Below the pieces are notes generated by a model. That model had not been told where the DNA came from. It saw nothing but the letters and a program-made list of their open reading frames with translations, and ran no database searches. From a virus: 46,602 nucleotides of DNA. Below are positions 13,917 through 23,382 of the stretch, piece after piece. The DNA is taken from the IMG/VR virus record IMGVR_UViG_3300021142_000051, positions 1 to 46,602 of that record; one strand, 5' to 3'. Each line of letters starts with the position of its first letter. Within the stretch, counting starts at the first letter, position 1. Position numbers and translations under genes: made by a program.

Positions 13917-14303
13917 ATGGCATATAAATATTTTTCAGACTTAGATTTACGTTTTAATATACATCCGGTCACTAAGGATTTGGTATTATCAACAGACGAT
14001 CAGGCCATAAGTAGGTCCATAAGAAATTTAGTATTAACTAATTATTACGAAAGGTTAATGCAGCCCAATGTTGGTTCAAGTATTAATGGTATGTTATTCG
14101 AATTGATGACTCCGTTAACAGCTAACCACGTACAAAAAGAAATATACGATGTTATAACTGCATTTGAACCAAGGGCTATAAACGTAACAGTATCAGTGTC
14201 TGTTATGCAAGAGCAAAACGCATTGATGGCAACAATACAATATTACATAGAAAACACACCGACACCAATTGTCGTAGATGTACTACTAGAAAGGATTAGA
14301 TAA
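13917..14303 (+). CDS. 25: gp25-like baseplate wedge protein
   Basis: A 128-residue protein (T4 gp25 is 132) of the GPW/gp25 family. Diagnostic segments are FSDLDLRFNIHPVTKDLVLS, DDQAISRSIRNLVLTNYYERLMQPNVGSSI and NGMLFELMTP. gp25 attaches the sheath to the baseplate and belongs to the sheath-initiator family found in all contractile injection machines. There is no clear Shine-Dalgarno sequence in the 10-base gap from the hub gene. gp6 follows two bases after its stop. Confidence 0.95.
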   Translation: MAYKYFSDLDLRFNIHPVTKDLVLSTDDQAISRSIRNLVLTNYYERLMQPNVGSSINGMLFELMTPLTANHVQKEIYDVITAFEPRAINVTVSVSVMQEQNALMATIQYYIENTPTPIVVDVLLERIR

Positions 14304-14304
14304 A

Positions 14305-16386
14305 ATGGCTGGATCAAATAGTAATTTCCAATTAGCTGGAACTGATTTTGAACAGATAAAAAGTAATCTTATAACGTTTTTACAAAATCAAAACGTATTA
14401 ACTGATGCGAATTATACTGGTAGTGCATTATCTGTTTTATTAGACATTCTGGCTTATAACACTTATTATAACGCTAATTATTTGAATCTTATTAGTAGTG
14501 AATTGTTTTTAGATACTGCATCAAAACGTAGTGCTGTTATATCAAAAGCAAAAGAAATGGGATATGTCCCAAAATCTTCAACAAGCGCAAAAGCTACAGT
14601 TACTGTTTCTGTCACAGGACTTCAATCAAACTCTTTAAGTATTCCAAAGTATTCAAGATTCATAAGTGGTTTGAATGATTCAAAAACATACACATTTATA
14701 ACCCAACAAGCATATTCTTCTCCTGTTGATATTAATGGAAATGCAACGATAACAGGAATTGATATTTATGAAGGTGAACCTGTAACATACAATTATAATT
14801 ATTCAGTTGTCAATAATCCTAATGCCATATTTAATATTCCTGATACCAATGTAGATACAAATTCTTTAGTTGTGTTTGTACAAGAATCTTCTACATCAAC
14901 AAGTACTGTACTTTATAATAAGGCATCTGATTATATAAGTTTAGACGGAACGAGCCAAGTATATTTTATACAGGAAGCTTCTGATGGTACTTATGATGTC
15001 TACTTTGGTGATGGTGTATTAGGAAGCGCATTAGTTGATGGTAACGTAGTTTCAGTTACATATATTTCAACGTCAGGTTCTATAGCCAATGGCATACAAA
15101 AATTTACTTTGGTAAATGTACCATCAACGAATTATAACTTTTTATCAACAACAGTAACTAATGCTGCTTCAAACGGAAGCGATAAAGAATCTATAGATTC
15201 CATAAAATTTCAGGCGCCAAAGGCATATTCAGCACAAAAAAGGGCTGTCACTAAAGATGATTATATTGCGCTATTGCAACAAAATACGACAGGAATAACT
15301 TTCGACGCTGTAAACGTTTGGGGTGGTGAAGAAAATGTTCCTCCTATTTATGGACAAGTATTCGTTTGCATAAAACCAACAGGGGCTTATACGCTAACAG
15401 ACGTACAAAAACGCCAATTGATTAACGATGTGTTAAATCCAATATCGTTAGTTACTGTCCAACCAACAATTGTTGACCCAGATTATACTTATATTGTTAT
15501 AACAGCTGATGTATTGTTTAACGCAAAACTGACTAACAACACTGTCAGTGATATGAACGTTATTATTGAAAACGCTATAAGAAATTATTCAGCAAATTCA
15601 TTGAATACTTTTAATTCTACATTCTCGGTTACTGACGTTGGGATTCAAGTTAAACAAACAGATCCATCTATAATAACTAGCGAAATTGGAATAACGCTAC
15701 AAAAGAAATTTGCTCCAGACTTAAATAATTCCACGGATTATATTTTACATTACAATACTGAATTACAAAGAGGATTATTCACTAGTGGAATATCTAGTTC
15801 TCCTTCTATGACGTTTGTAGACGCTATTACTGGGCAATCTATACCTAATGTTTATATCGAAGAAGTTCCATCTGCAACAAGCGGTGTACAAAAGATATCA
15901 ATATTAAATCCTGGATATAGCTATGAATATGTTCCTACAATAACTATATCTGGAGATGGTTATGGAGCTACAGCAACTGCAACATTAAATCCAATTACAC
16001 AATCAATTTCGTCTATATCCTTAACAAATTCAGGTAATAATTATTCATATGCGGTAGTTACCATAACGCCATCGGTATATGATACTACAGGTACTGGTGC
16101 TTCTGCGATTGCGGTGTTGACGGGTAGTAATGGTACTTTAAGGAGTTATTATTATAATAACCAAAATAACAAAACAATATTAAATCCAAATGTAGGTACT
16201 GTTGATTATAATAATGGAATTGTTTATTTAACCTCGTTTGGACCTACCCAAATAGATAATCCATTAGGGCAATTGACAATAACTGCAACTCCTAAGTCTA
16301 CAATATTAACGTCTAATTTTAATACTATAATAACTATAGATTCCTATGATCCTAATGCCGTAATAGTCAACTCCAGCAGTAAATAA
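14305..16386 (+). CDS. 6: gp6-like baseplate wedge protein (J family)
   Basis: A 693-residue protein (T4 gp6 is 660). The N-terminus FQLAGTDFEQIKSNLITFLQ, then SALSVLLDILAYNTYYNANYLN and LISSELFLDTASKRSAVISK are hallmarks of gp6, which forms the dimeric iris around the hub. The centre carries DGTYDVYFGDGVLGSALVDG and the gpJ-type KAYSAQKRAVTKDDYIALLQ. Residues about 529-605 are a Gly/Tyr-rich beta module (NPGYSYEYVPTITISGDGYG, then TNSGNNYSYAVVTITPS) that also occurs in three other virion proteins here and that I do not associate with T4 gp6. Confidence 0.94.
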   Translation: MAGSNSNFQLAGTDFEQIKSNLITFLQNQNVLTDANYTGSALSVLLDILAYNTYYNANYLNLISSELFLDTASKRSAVISKAKEMGYVPKSSTSAKATVTVSVTGLQSNSLSIPKYSRFISGLNDSKTYTFITQQAYSSPVDINGNATITGIDIYEGEPVTYNYNYSVVNNPNAIFNIPDTNVDTNSLVVFVQESSTSTSTVLYNKASDYISLDGTSQVYFIQEASDGTYDVYFGDGVLGSALVDGNVVSVTYISTSGSIANGIQKFTLVNVPSTNYNFLSTTVTNAASNGSDKESIDSIKFQAPKAYSAQKRAVTKDDYIALLQQNTTGITFDAVNVWGGEENVPPIYGQVFVCIKPTGAYTLTDVQKRQLINDVLNPISLVTVQPTIVDPDYTYIVITADVLFNAKLTNNTVSDMNVIIENAIRNYSANSLNTFNSTFSVTDVGIQVKQTDPSIITSEIGITLQKKFAPDLNNSTDYILHYNTELQRGLFTSGISSSPSMTFVDAITGQSIPNVYIEEVPSATSGVQKISILNPGYSYEYVPTITISGDGYGATATATLNPITQSISSISLTNSGNNYSYAVVTITPSVYDTTGTGASAIAVLTGSNGTLRSYYYNNQNNKTILNPNVGTVDYNNGIVYLTSFGPTQIDNPLGQLTITATPKSTILTSNFNTIITIDSYDPNAVIVNSSSK

Positions 16387-16391
16387 TTGTG

Positions 16392-19226
16392 ATGGATAAT
16401 ACAATAAAAAAATCATTATTAGTTCCTTATCAACTACCCGCTTTCATCAGGGATAATCCTGATTATGAAACGTTTGTGTCATTCATACAAGCGTATTATC
16501 AATGGATGGAACAGACAGATAACATTTATGATTATGTAGAAAATTTTCCATCATATATTGATATTGATCAAACAACTTCTGAGTTTCTAAATTACTATAC
16601 TAATGAATTTCTTCAATATTTCCCAGAAGACATTTTAATTAGTAAATCTACAGCGATTAAACTAGCTAAAGAAATATACCAATCTAAAGGTACTCCTGCA
16701 TCATATCAATTATTATTCAGAATATTATATAATTCTGATTTTTATGTTGAATATACCAAAGATTATTTGTTAAAGGCATCTGCTGGTAGTTGGTATGTAG
16801 CTAAGAGTCTAAAATTAGATACAACAGATGTAAATTTCTTACAAACAAAAAACTATAGAGTTTTTGGACAAACTTCTAAGTCTATTGCAACTATAGAAAA
16901 TGCAGTACTTGCAGGCAATAAAACAGAAATATTCATTTCAAATATTGAAAGACTATTCCAATCTGGAGAAATTGTAAGTATAGTTGACAATTATAACCAA
17001 CCAGTATTAATTAATGGGGAATATTTAAGTGCTCGTATTGTAGGGCAGATAAGCCAAATTAATATAGATCCAGATAATAGAGGTTTATTGTACCAACCTG
17101 GTGATCCCGTTGTTGTATATGGAGGATTAAATCCAAATATATCGTATCCTGTTGGGGCCACTGCTGTGGTCTCTAATACAACAACAGGTTCAATACAAAA
17201 TATAACAGTAGTCACTGGTGGTTATGGGTATACAAATTTTCCAAATACTATAATAAACATAACAAATGCACCTGGTGCTAATGCAATTGTTGCGTCATTA
17301 AATCCAAATACTAGCGTTATAGCTAATGTTAGTATTCCGCTTGATACCATAGGTATTAAGAAAAGTATAAAAATAGGAAATTCTAATTACGGATTTACTA
17401 ACACAGCAGTATCAAATGCAAACACAACATTAGCAAAAGCATTAACATTTACTAATCTTACAACATATCCAATATCATCAGTACTATTAATTAATGGCGG
17501 AGGAAACATAAGCCAAATTCCTCAAGTTTCTGCGATTAGTGAAGTGCAAAATGATTATCCAGATTCTTCTAATGCTTATACAGATATATCTACATTAGGC
17601 ATATTAGCGCCCATACAAATTGCAAACGGTGGAAGTGGCTATAAAGCTAATGACATTATCAAATTCGTTGGCGGTCCAGGATTCGGTGCAAATGCAATCG
17701 TATCTTCTGTCGATGCCAATGGATCTATTACAGCAGTAAAATATGTAACTTCAAATGGTTGTACTCTTGGTGGATTAGGATATAAACCTACTTTATTACC
17801 TTCATTAGTGGTTAATTCAGCCAATAATTTAGCAGCTAATGCTCAACTTTTTGTTCCTGGTATTATTGGATTAGGTGCAACATTCTCTACAATAGTTAAT
17901 AGAATTGGTTCTGTTAGTACAATACAAATAACAAATTATGGTGAAGATTATGTATCAGCACCATCAATTTCCTTGAAAGTTCAAGATATATTAGTATCTA
18001 ATACTTCCCTTTACAATTTACCACAAAGCGGAGACGTTGTTTATCAAGGACCATCTTCTAATACCGCAACATATACTGCAAACGTATATTCTATAACGAA
18101 ATTAGTTAATGATAATGATCCCACAAAATCATTATATTCTTTGAGGGTATATGATTATAGTTCTCAACCAAATCCGGGTTTGCTTTTAAATATTTCAAAG
18201 AAGAATATTCATTTAAAGTTGAGTAATACTGCATATGCATCTAATACATTTTACCCATACAGTCCAGAATTTAATTCAAATGGCGTAAAAAATTACGGGG
18301 ATGGTAAGGCAAAAGCAAATGCGTCATTCTTGGATGGATTGGTTATCTCACAAGGTCAATATATTGATACATCCAGTCAACCAAGCTCATATAGCGTTCT
18401 GCAAAGCGAAGATTATAATAACTTCACATACAAAATTACTGTACAAAAAGAGATAGCAAAATACAGAGATATTTTATTAAACCTGTTACACCCAACAGGA
18501 ACCAAATTAATTGGTAGATATGCATTAAAGTCCAACAATGCGTTCAATTTGAATATTACAGATGCTTTATATGTAGGTAAAACTTTACAATCGTATACTG
18601 GATTTAATGCATCAGGAGTTACGATGGCTGCAGATTTTAATATAAAATCTAATAACATCGTTTCGTTTAATAATTTGGCTGGTGCAAATCTATCAACTTT
18701 CATATTTGCTGGTGTTACTGGAGTTGTTAACAGTACTATAGAAATTGTTAATCAAAACGGGGCTAATGTTAAAGCTGAAGTTATCGCAGTAGACAACGCT
18801 AACAGTAACATCAAGATAAGTTCTAATGTTTGGTTGACTTTTGCAAACGTTGCTTATGTTTCCGCTAATACTGGAAGTAACGTAATAAATATATTATCAG
18901 TTACTAATTCTTATGATATTGTAAATAATCAGAATTATAGTAATAGTGCGTATCATATGATGGATATTGCACGTTCTGGCGACAACATAAAAATAGGAAA
19001 TTCTGTATACCGCATACAGAATATTGATTATATTAATAATAAAATATACGCTAACACTAACGTGGCGTCAAATACAGCTAATTCATTATTATCTGTAAAT
19101 AAAAATTTAAATAGCCAATATGTTAAAATATTTGGCGCTGTTGGATTAGAATATGTACCGGAATTAACCGCAGAAAGTGGATTATCAATAACAACAGAAG
19201 ATGGCAATACAATAATACTGGAGTAA
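16392..19226 (+). CDS. Baseplate wedge-region structural protein (gp7 position)
   Basis: A protein of about 944 residues. The N-terminal 150 residues (LPAFIRDNPDYETFVSFIQ, YYQWMEQ, FLQYFPEDILISKSTAIKLA, KEIYQSKGTPASYQLLFRIL) match a domain common in structural proteins of T4-like marine phages. The rest is beta-rich, with Gly/Tyr modules at about residues 265-305 and 406-533 (ANGGSGYKANDIIKFVGGPG, TNYGEDYVSAPSISLKV). The segment YRDILLNLLHPTGTKLIGRY at about 695-715 is also family-typical. It lies between gp6 and gp8 where T4 has gp7 (1032 residues), so it is probably the gp7 counterpart; no direct similarity to T4 gp7 is visible. The GTG at 16389 directly before the ATG is an alternative start. 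Confidence 0.7.
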   Translation: MDNTIKKSLLVPYQLPAFIRDNPDYETFVSFIQAYYQWMEQTDNIYDYVENFPSYIDIDQTTSEFLNYYTNEFLQYFPEDILISKSTAIKLAKEIYQSKGTPASYQLLFRILYNSDFYVEYTKDYLLKASAGSWYVAKSLKLDTTDVNFLQTKNYRVFGQTSKSIATIENAVLAGNKTEIFISNIERLFQSGEIVSIVDNYNQPVLINGEYLSARIVGQISQINIDPDNRGLLYQPGDPVVVYGGLNPNISYPVGATAVVSNTTTGSIQNITVVTGGYGYTNFPNTIINITNAPGANAIVASLNPNTSVIANVSIPLDTIGIKKSIKIGNSNYGFTNTAVSNANTTLAKALTFTNLTTYPISSVLLINGGGNISQIPQVSAISEVQNDYPDSSNAYTDISTLGILAPIQIANGGSGYKANDIIKFVGGPGFGANAIVSSVDANGSITAVKYVTSNGCTLGGLGYKPTLLPSLVVNSANNLAANAQLFVPGIIGLGATFSTIVNRIGSVSTIQITNYGEDYVSAPSISLKVQDILVSNTSLYNLPQSGDVVYQGPSSNTATYTANVYSITKLVNDNDPTKSLYSLRVYDYSSQPNPGLLLNISKKNIHLKLSNTAYASNTFYPYSPEFNSNGVKNYGDGKAKANASFLDGLVISQGQYIDTSSQPSSYSVLQSEDYNNFTYKITVQKEIAKYRDILLNLLHPTGTKLIGRYALKSNNAFNLNITDALYVGKTLQSYTGFNASGVTMAADFNIKSNNIVSFNNLAGANLSTFIFAGVTGVVNSTIEIVNQNGANVKAEVIAVDNANSNIKISSNVWLTFANVAYVSANTGSNVINILSVTNSYDIVNNQNYSNSAYHMMDIARSGDNIKIGNSVYRIQNIDYINNKIYANTNVASNTANSLLSVNKNLNSQYVKIFGAVGLEYVPELTAESGLSITTEDGNTIILE

Positions 19227-19229
19227 TTA

Positions 19230-21965
19230 ATGTCAACTATAAAAATTTCTCAATTACCAATACTAACGCAATTAGAGGCAAATACCGCTAATACCGTATT
19301 TGTTGGAGTTGACATTGCGACTCAAACTACTGCTAAATTTACTGCAACTACTTTGGCGCAGGGATTGTATTCAAATAACGATTTAGTTGTTGGACAAAAT
19401 CCATTAGTATTTTCAAATACTGTTGGACAATTTTCAGGATCAGATCCGTTATATACGCAGATTAATCTACAAAACTTCAACTCTAATGGTTCGGCTGATT
19501 TTGTTATTACTGCAGACACAGGAACTAATGCCAATTCTTATATTGATTTAGGAATTAATAATTCAAAATGGAATTCTGCTACTTACGGACAAACAGCAGA
19601 ATATCCTTATGATGGATATTTAATAGTACAAGGACCAGGAACAGTAGGTTCTGGTAATCTTGTTATTGGTACTACTTCAACCAACACTTCATTAGTTATT
19701 GTTGCTGGTGGATTAGCAAATTCTAATGTTATAGCGAGCTTTAATCAAAATTCAGTAATTATAAATGAACCATCAACTATAACTGCTAATAGTTCTTTAC
19801 CAGGATTAGTTATAAATCAATATGGTTCTGGACAAGCTTTAGTAATTAATGATGCTCCAAACGATACAACACCTTTTACAGTTAATTGGGATGGTAATAC
19901 ATCTATAGGATCATTAAGTGCTAATGGATATAAATTATTAGTTGTCGGTAACGTAAACGTAACAGGTAACGTATATACAAATGGTAGTTTCGTATTATCA
20001 GATGGGTCATTAGCTGCTTCGAATAATTATGTAAATGCTAATGACGCTTTTGTATTATCTACCGCAATAGCTTATGCTAATGTCGGATTAAGCATTGCGC
20101 AGTCTGCCTATAATAATTCAAACGCATCATTTAATACTGCTAACGCAGGTTATAACGTTGCAAATTTAGCATTTGTAGTTGCTAATAATGCTTGGAATAC
20201 AGCTAATACCGCTAATACTACTGCAAATATAGCATTAAGTACCGCACAAGCAGCATACAACCAAGCAAATACTTCCAACACATACGTAAAAAATAATTAC
20301 GTTGCAAATACGAGTACCATAACGTTAAATAATTTGGTTGTTGGTGGAAATCTATACGCTAATAATGTAGGAACTTCAGTATCGTTTAATAGCGTAACGT
20401 CAAATAATGCTGTATTTTCTCAAAACATTACTGTTTTAGGTACATTAACTTGTAATACAGCGCAAGGTAATGTTTTCTTCTCTAATATAACAACAATTAG
20501 TTCACAAGCTAACATTATTCAATGGTTAGCACAAACAAATCCTCCAGCTCAAACTCTTGGACAAGTTTGGTTTTCTGCTAATGACGTTTCTTTAGTAGAA
20601 GATACTGACGTTGCTAATGATAGACCATTAGTAGGTAAAGTATTATATGAAAAAGTATATAACGGTTCTGGCGCAACTATTGCAGCAAATTCATGGGTAA
20701 GACTTGCTGGCGCAGTTACCGCAACAGCTATACCATATGTTGTTTTAGCAGATGCAACTAACGCTGCTAATTCCTTTGTTTCTGGATTTATTAAAAATTC
20801 CATTGCAAACGGATCTTATGGTTATGTTTATACGCAAGGTATTGTTAATAACCTAAACGCTTCTACGTATAATAATGGTGATATTTTATTCTTATCAACT
20901 ATTCCAGGAGCAGCACAGAATACTGCGCCAACAGGAGCTAATGTTGTCGTACAATTAGCAAAAGTATTGAGTAATAGCGGAACAGTTGGTAAGTTACAAG
21001 TTAATATTTTACCACAACCAAGTTGGGGTAAAAATAATGGTTCTGTATTGTACGCTTTAAATAATATCGTTGTAGCAAGTAATACTATTAGTATTAACGA
21101 TTCTACCCAATCAGTAACATTAGCAGGAAGTATTGGGTTGAATGGTTCTATTACAATGAACAACACGTCTTTCCTTGCTAATAGTTTTGGTGTTGGTATA
21201 ATTGGTTCAACTAATGGAGCATATCAACCACCTCTTGCTGACGGAACCATGTTGCAAATTACTGGTAAAGACGGAGTAAACTCTAAATTAATCAACGATG
21301 CTGCAGGTAATGGAGTTTATGCTCTTTATAATGGAAGATCCATGCGAGGAACTGCGCAAAGTCCTAGCGCATCCCAAGCAGGAGATATCTTAGTAAGATT
21401 TGGGGGAACTGGTTACGGTAACACTGGGTTTGGTGGCGTTCTTTCTGGTGGAGCTAAGATAGATTATATTGCTCTTGAAAATTATACAGATACGTCAAAG
21501 GGAACACAGATATTATTAGCAACCACTCCAGTTGGTTCTAATTCATTGGTCAACGTTGCAACTTACACCGCTAATTCTGTTAATTATTATCAAAATACCG
21601 CTCTATTTGTTGCTAATACTATTCACTATAATGCAAATTATAATAACGTAACAGTAACGCAATTAGCTAATAAAGCAAATTCTGTCTATGCTAATGGTCG
21701 TACTGGACAGATTACTACTAACGGCGCAAATATAAACAAAGGATCTGTAGTATCTTTTACCGTTTATAATACATACATTACGAGCGCAAAGGATGTTGTA
21801 ATATTGAATGTTGCTAGCGGAGCATCAGTAGGATATGGATTAACAGTTAATAGTGTTACTCCTGGCAGTTTTACTGTATGTGTTAATAACTGTGACGGAA
21901 CTCCATCTGGATCGAATGCTGCAGATACATTAGTTATTAACTTTGCTATCATAAACGTGACCTAA
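19230..21965 (+). CDS. Tail-fibre-like virion protein
   Basis: A 911-residue protein. The N-terminus MSTIKISQLPILTQLEANTA is typical of T4-like cyanophage fibre/virion proteins. Residues about 55-190 form a beta domain (ADFVITADTGTNANSYIDLG, EYPYDGYLIVQG, GSGNLVIGT) whose relatives recur in the two giant fibres downstream. Residues about 277-350 are roughly ten heptads of the x-x-aromatic-N-x-A-N type. Then comes a domain (LGQVWFSANDVSLVEDTDVA, ANSWVRLAGAV, NNGDILFLSTIPG, GKLQVNILPQP) resembling decorating domains of fibres and capsids, followed by a variable C-terminus. It is inserted between the gp7-position gene and gp8, a place with no fibre gene in T4. Confidence 0.75.
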   Translation: MSTIKISQLPILTQLEANTANTVFVGVDIATQTTAKFTATTLAQGLYSNNDLVVGQNPLVFSNTVGQFSGSDPLYTQINLQNFNSNGSADFVITADTGTNANSYIDLGINNSKWNSATYGQTAEYPYDGYLIVQGPGTVGSGNLVIGTTSTNTSLVIVAGGLANSNVIASFNQNSVIINEPSTITANSSLPGLVINQYGSGQALVINDAPNDTTPFTVNWDGNTSIGSLSANGYKLLVVGNVNVTGNVYTNGSFVLSDGSLAASNNYVNANDAFVLSTAIAYANVGLSIAQSAYNNSNASFNTANAGYNVANLAFVVANNAWNTANTANTTANIALSTAQAAYNQANTSNTYVKNNYVANTSTITLNNLVVGGNLYANNVGTSVSFNSVTSNNAVFSQNITVLGTLTCNTAQGNVFFSNITTISSQANIIQWLAQTNPPAQTLGQVWFSANDVSLVEDTDVANDRPLVGKVLYEKVYNGSGATIAANSWVRLAGAVTATAIPYVVLADATNAANSFVSGFIKNSIANGSYGYVYTQGIVNNLNASTYNNGDILFLSTIPGAAQNTAPTGANVVVQLAKVLSNSGTVGKLQVNILPQPSWGKNNGSVLYALNNIVVASNTISINDSTQSVTLAGSIGLNGSITMNNTSFLANSFGVGIIGSTNGAYQPPLADGTMLQITGKDGVNSKLINDAAGNGVYALYNGRSMRGTAQSPSASQAGDILVRFGGTGYGNTGFGGVLSGGAKIDYIALENYTDTSKGTQILLATTPVGSNSLVNVATYTANSVNYYQNTALFVANTIHYNANYNNVTVTQLANKANSVYANGRTGQITTNGANINKGSVVSFTVYNTYITSAKDVVILNVASGASVGYGLTVNSVTPGSFTVCVNNCDGTPSGSNAADTLVINFAIINVT

Positions 21966-21983
21966 TATACATTAAATAAAACT

Positions 21984-23366
21984 ATGGCTAATAAAAATCT
22001 ATTAACAAGTTATGCTAAAGTTATTCAATCAGAATTAACTTATTATTATCCTACATTAACGTATCCGTTAAATCCTGATATTAAATTAGCAACAATATAT
22101 TGTTTTCTTAGTAAAGCTGGTCCTTGGCCTGATGATACTAATCCTCCAATACCAACGCAGGATCAAAGATCAATAAAAAACATGTACAAAAACATGTTTG
22201 TTATGAAACAAATAAATTCAAATAACATAACACCAGTTATACCAAAAGTAAATTGGGCGTCTGGAATAACTTATGATTATTATCGAGATGATATTGATAT
22301 GTTTTCTGTTGATCAGAACAATATTCCAATGTATAATTTTTATGTAATTAACAAATATGACCAAGTTTTTAAATGTTTATGGAACGCTAATGGAAATGCA
22401 TCTACTGTAGAACCATATTTTGAACCTGGTACATATGGTACAAATAACATTTTCCAAGGATCTGATGGATATAAATGGAAATTTATGTTCTCTGTAGATT
22501 TTGGATTAAAATCCACTTTCATGGATAATTCCTGGATTCCTTTACCTGTTGGTGTTTTTGCTATTGGCGCAGAAAATGAATTAGTTAGTTGTGGTGATAT
22601 AGAAGTTATAAATGTAACTAACGGTGGTTCTGGGTATGATCCAGCTAATTCACAAATAACAATATCGATAACAGGTGATGGTACAGGAGCAACTGCTACT
22701 CCTGTGGTGAATACAGCGTCAGGAATTATTACTGATATTGTAGTTACAAATATTGGACAAAACTATACATATGCAAACGTCACAATATCATCTGCAGTTG
22801 GATCTGGTGCAGTAGCAATAGCTCCAGTTTCTCCAATAGGAGGTCACGGTTCAGATCCAACGTCAGAATTAGGCGCGGTTTATGATATGCTTGTTTGCGA
22901 ATTTAATGGAACTGAAAATGGCAATATTCCAGGAAACGTAAATGATAACATTCAATTCCATCAAATAGGATTACTTGTAAATCCTAGTGATGCAACATCA
23001 AATCCAAACCCAGCTTCTGGAGAAATATATCCATTAACTACTGATCTTGTTGTTGCGCCCGGATTTGGATCATATCTTTTCGATGAAATGATTTATCAAG
23101 GGGATGTTAATAATCCAACATTTAGTGCAACTGTTTTGCATTTTGAATATGAAACTAATGTTTTATATCTTATAAATATAAATGGTACGCCTACTATCAA
23201 TGCACCAGTATTCAGTACTGTATCAGGCACTACTAGAACTTTATTGACGTACAGTACGCCAAATGTTATACCGTATTCTGGATATATCTATTATGTGGAA
23301 AATAGAACCGGAGTTCAAAGAAGTGTTGATGGTATTGAACAGTTTAAATTAATTCTATCGTATTAA
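21984..23366 (+). CDS. 8: gp8-like baseplate wedge protein
   Basis: A 460-residue protein (T4 gp8 is 334). Strong gp8 features: the N-terminal FLSKAGPWPDDTNPPIPTQD, VNWASGITYDYYRDD, MYNFYVINKYDQVFKCLWNA, and SDGYKWKFMFSVDFGLKSTF followed by WIPLPVG. The extra length is largely a Gly/Tyr-rich module at residues about 206-282 (NGGSGYDPANSQITISITG, TNIGQNYTYANVTISSA) shared with gp6 and others. The C-terminus has FDEMIYQGDVNNPTFSATVL and ends VDGIEQFKLILSY. gp8 contacts gp7 and gp10 and helps hold the baseplate in its pre-contraction shape. Confidence 0.93.
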   Translation: MANKNLLTSYAKVIQSELTYYYPTLTYPLNPDIKLATIYCFLSKAGPWPDDTNPPIPTQDQRSIKNMYKNMFVMKQINSNNITPVIPKVNWASGITYDYYRDDIDMFSVDQNNIPMYNFYVINKYDQVFKCLWNANGNASTVEPYFEPGTYGTNNIFQGSDGYKWKFMFSVDFGLKSTFMDNSWIPLPVGVFAIGAENELVSCGDIEVINVTNGGSGYDPANSQITISITGDGTGATATPVVNTASGIITDIVVTNIGQNYTYANVTISSAVGSGAVAIAPVSPIGGHGSDPTSELGAVYDMLVCEFNGTENGNIPGNVNDNIQFHQIGLLVNPSDATSNPNPASGEIYPLTTDLVVAPGFGSYLFDEMIYQGDVNNPTFSATVLHFEYETNVLYLININGTPTINAPVFSTVSGTTRTLLTYSTPNVIPYSGYIYYVENRTGVQRSVDGIEQFKLILSY

Positions 23367-23382
23367 AAACAGGAAGATATAA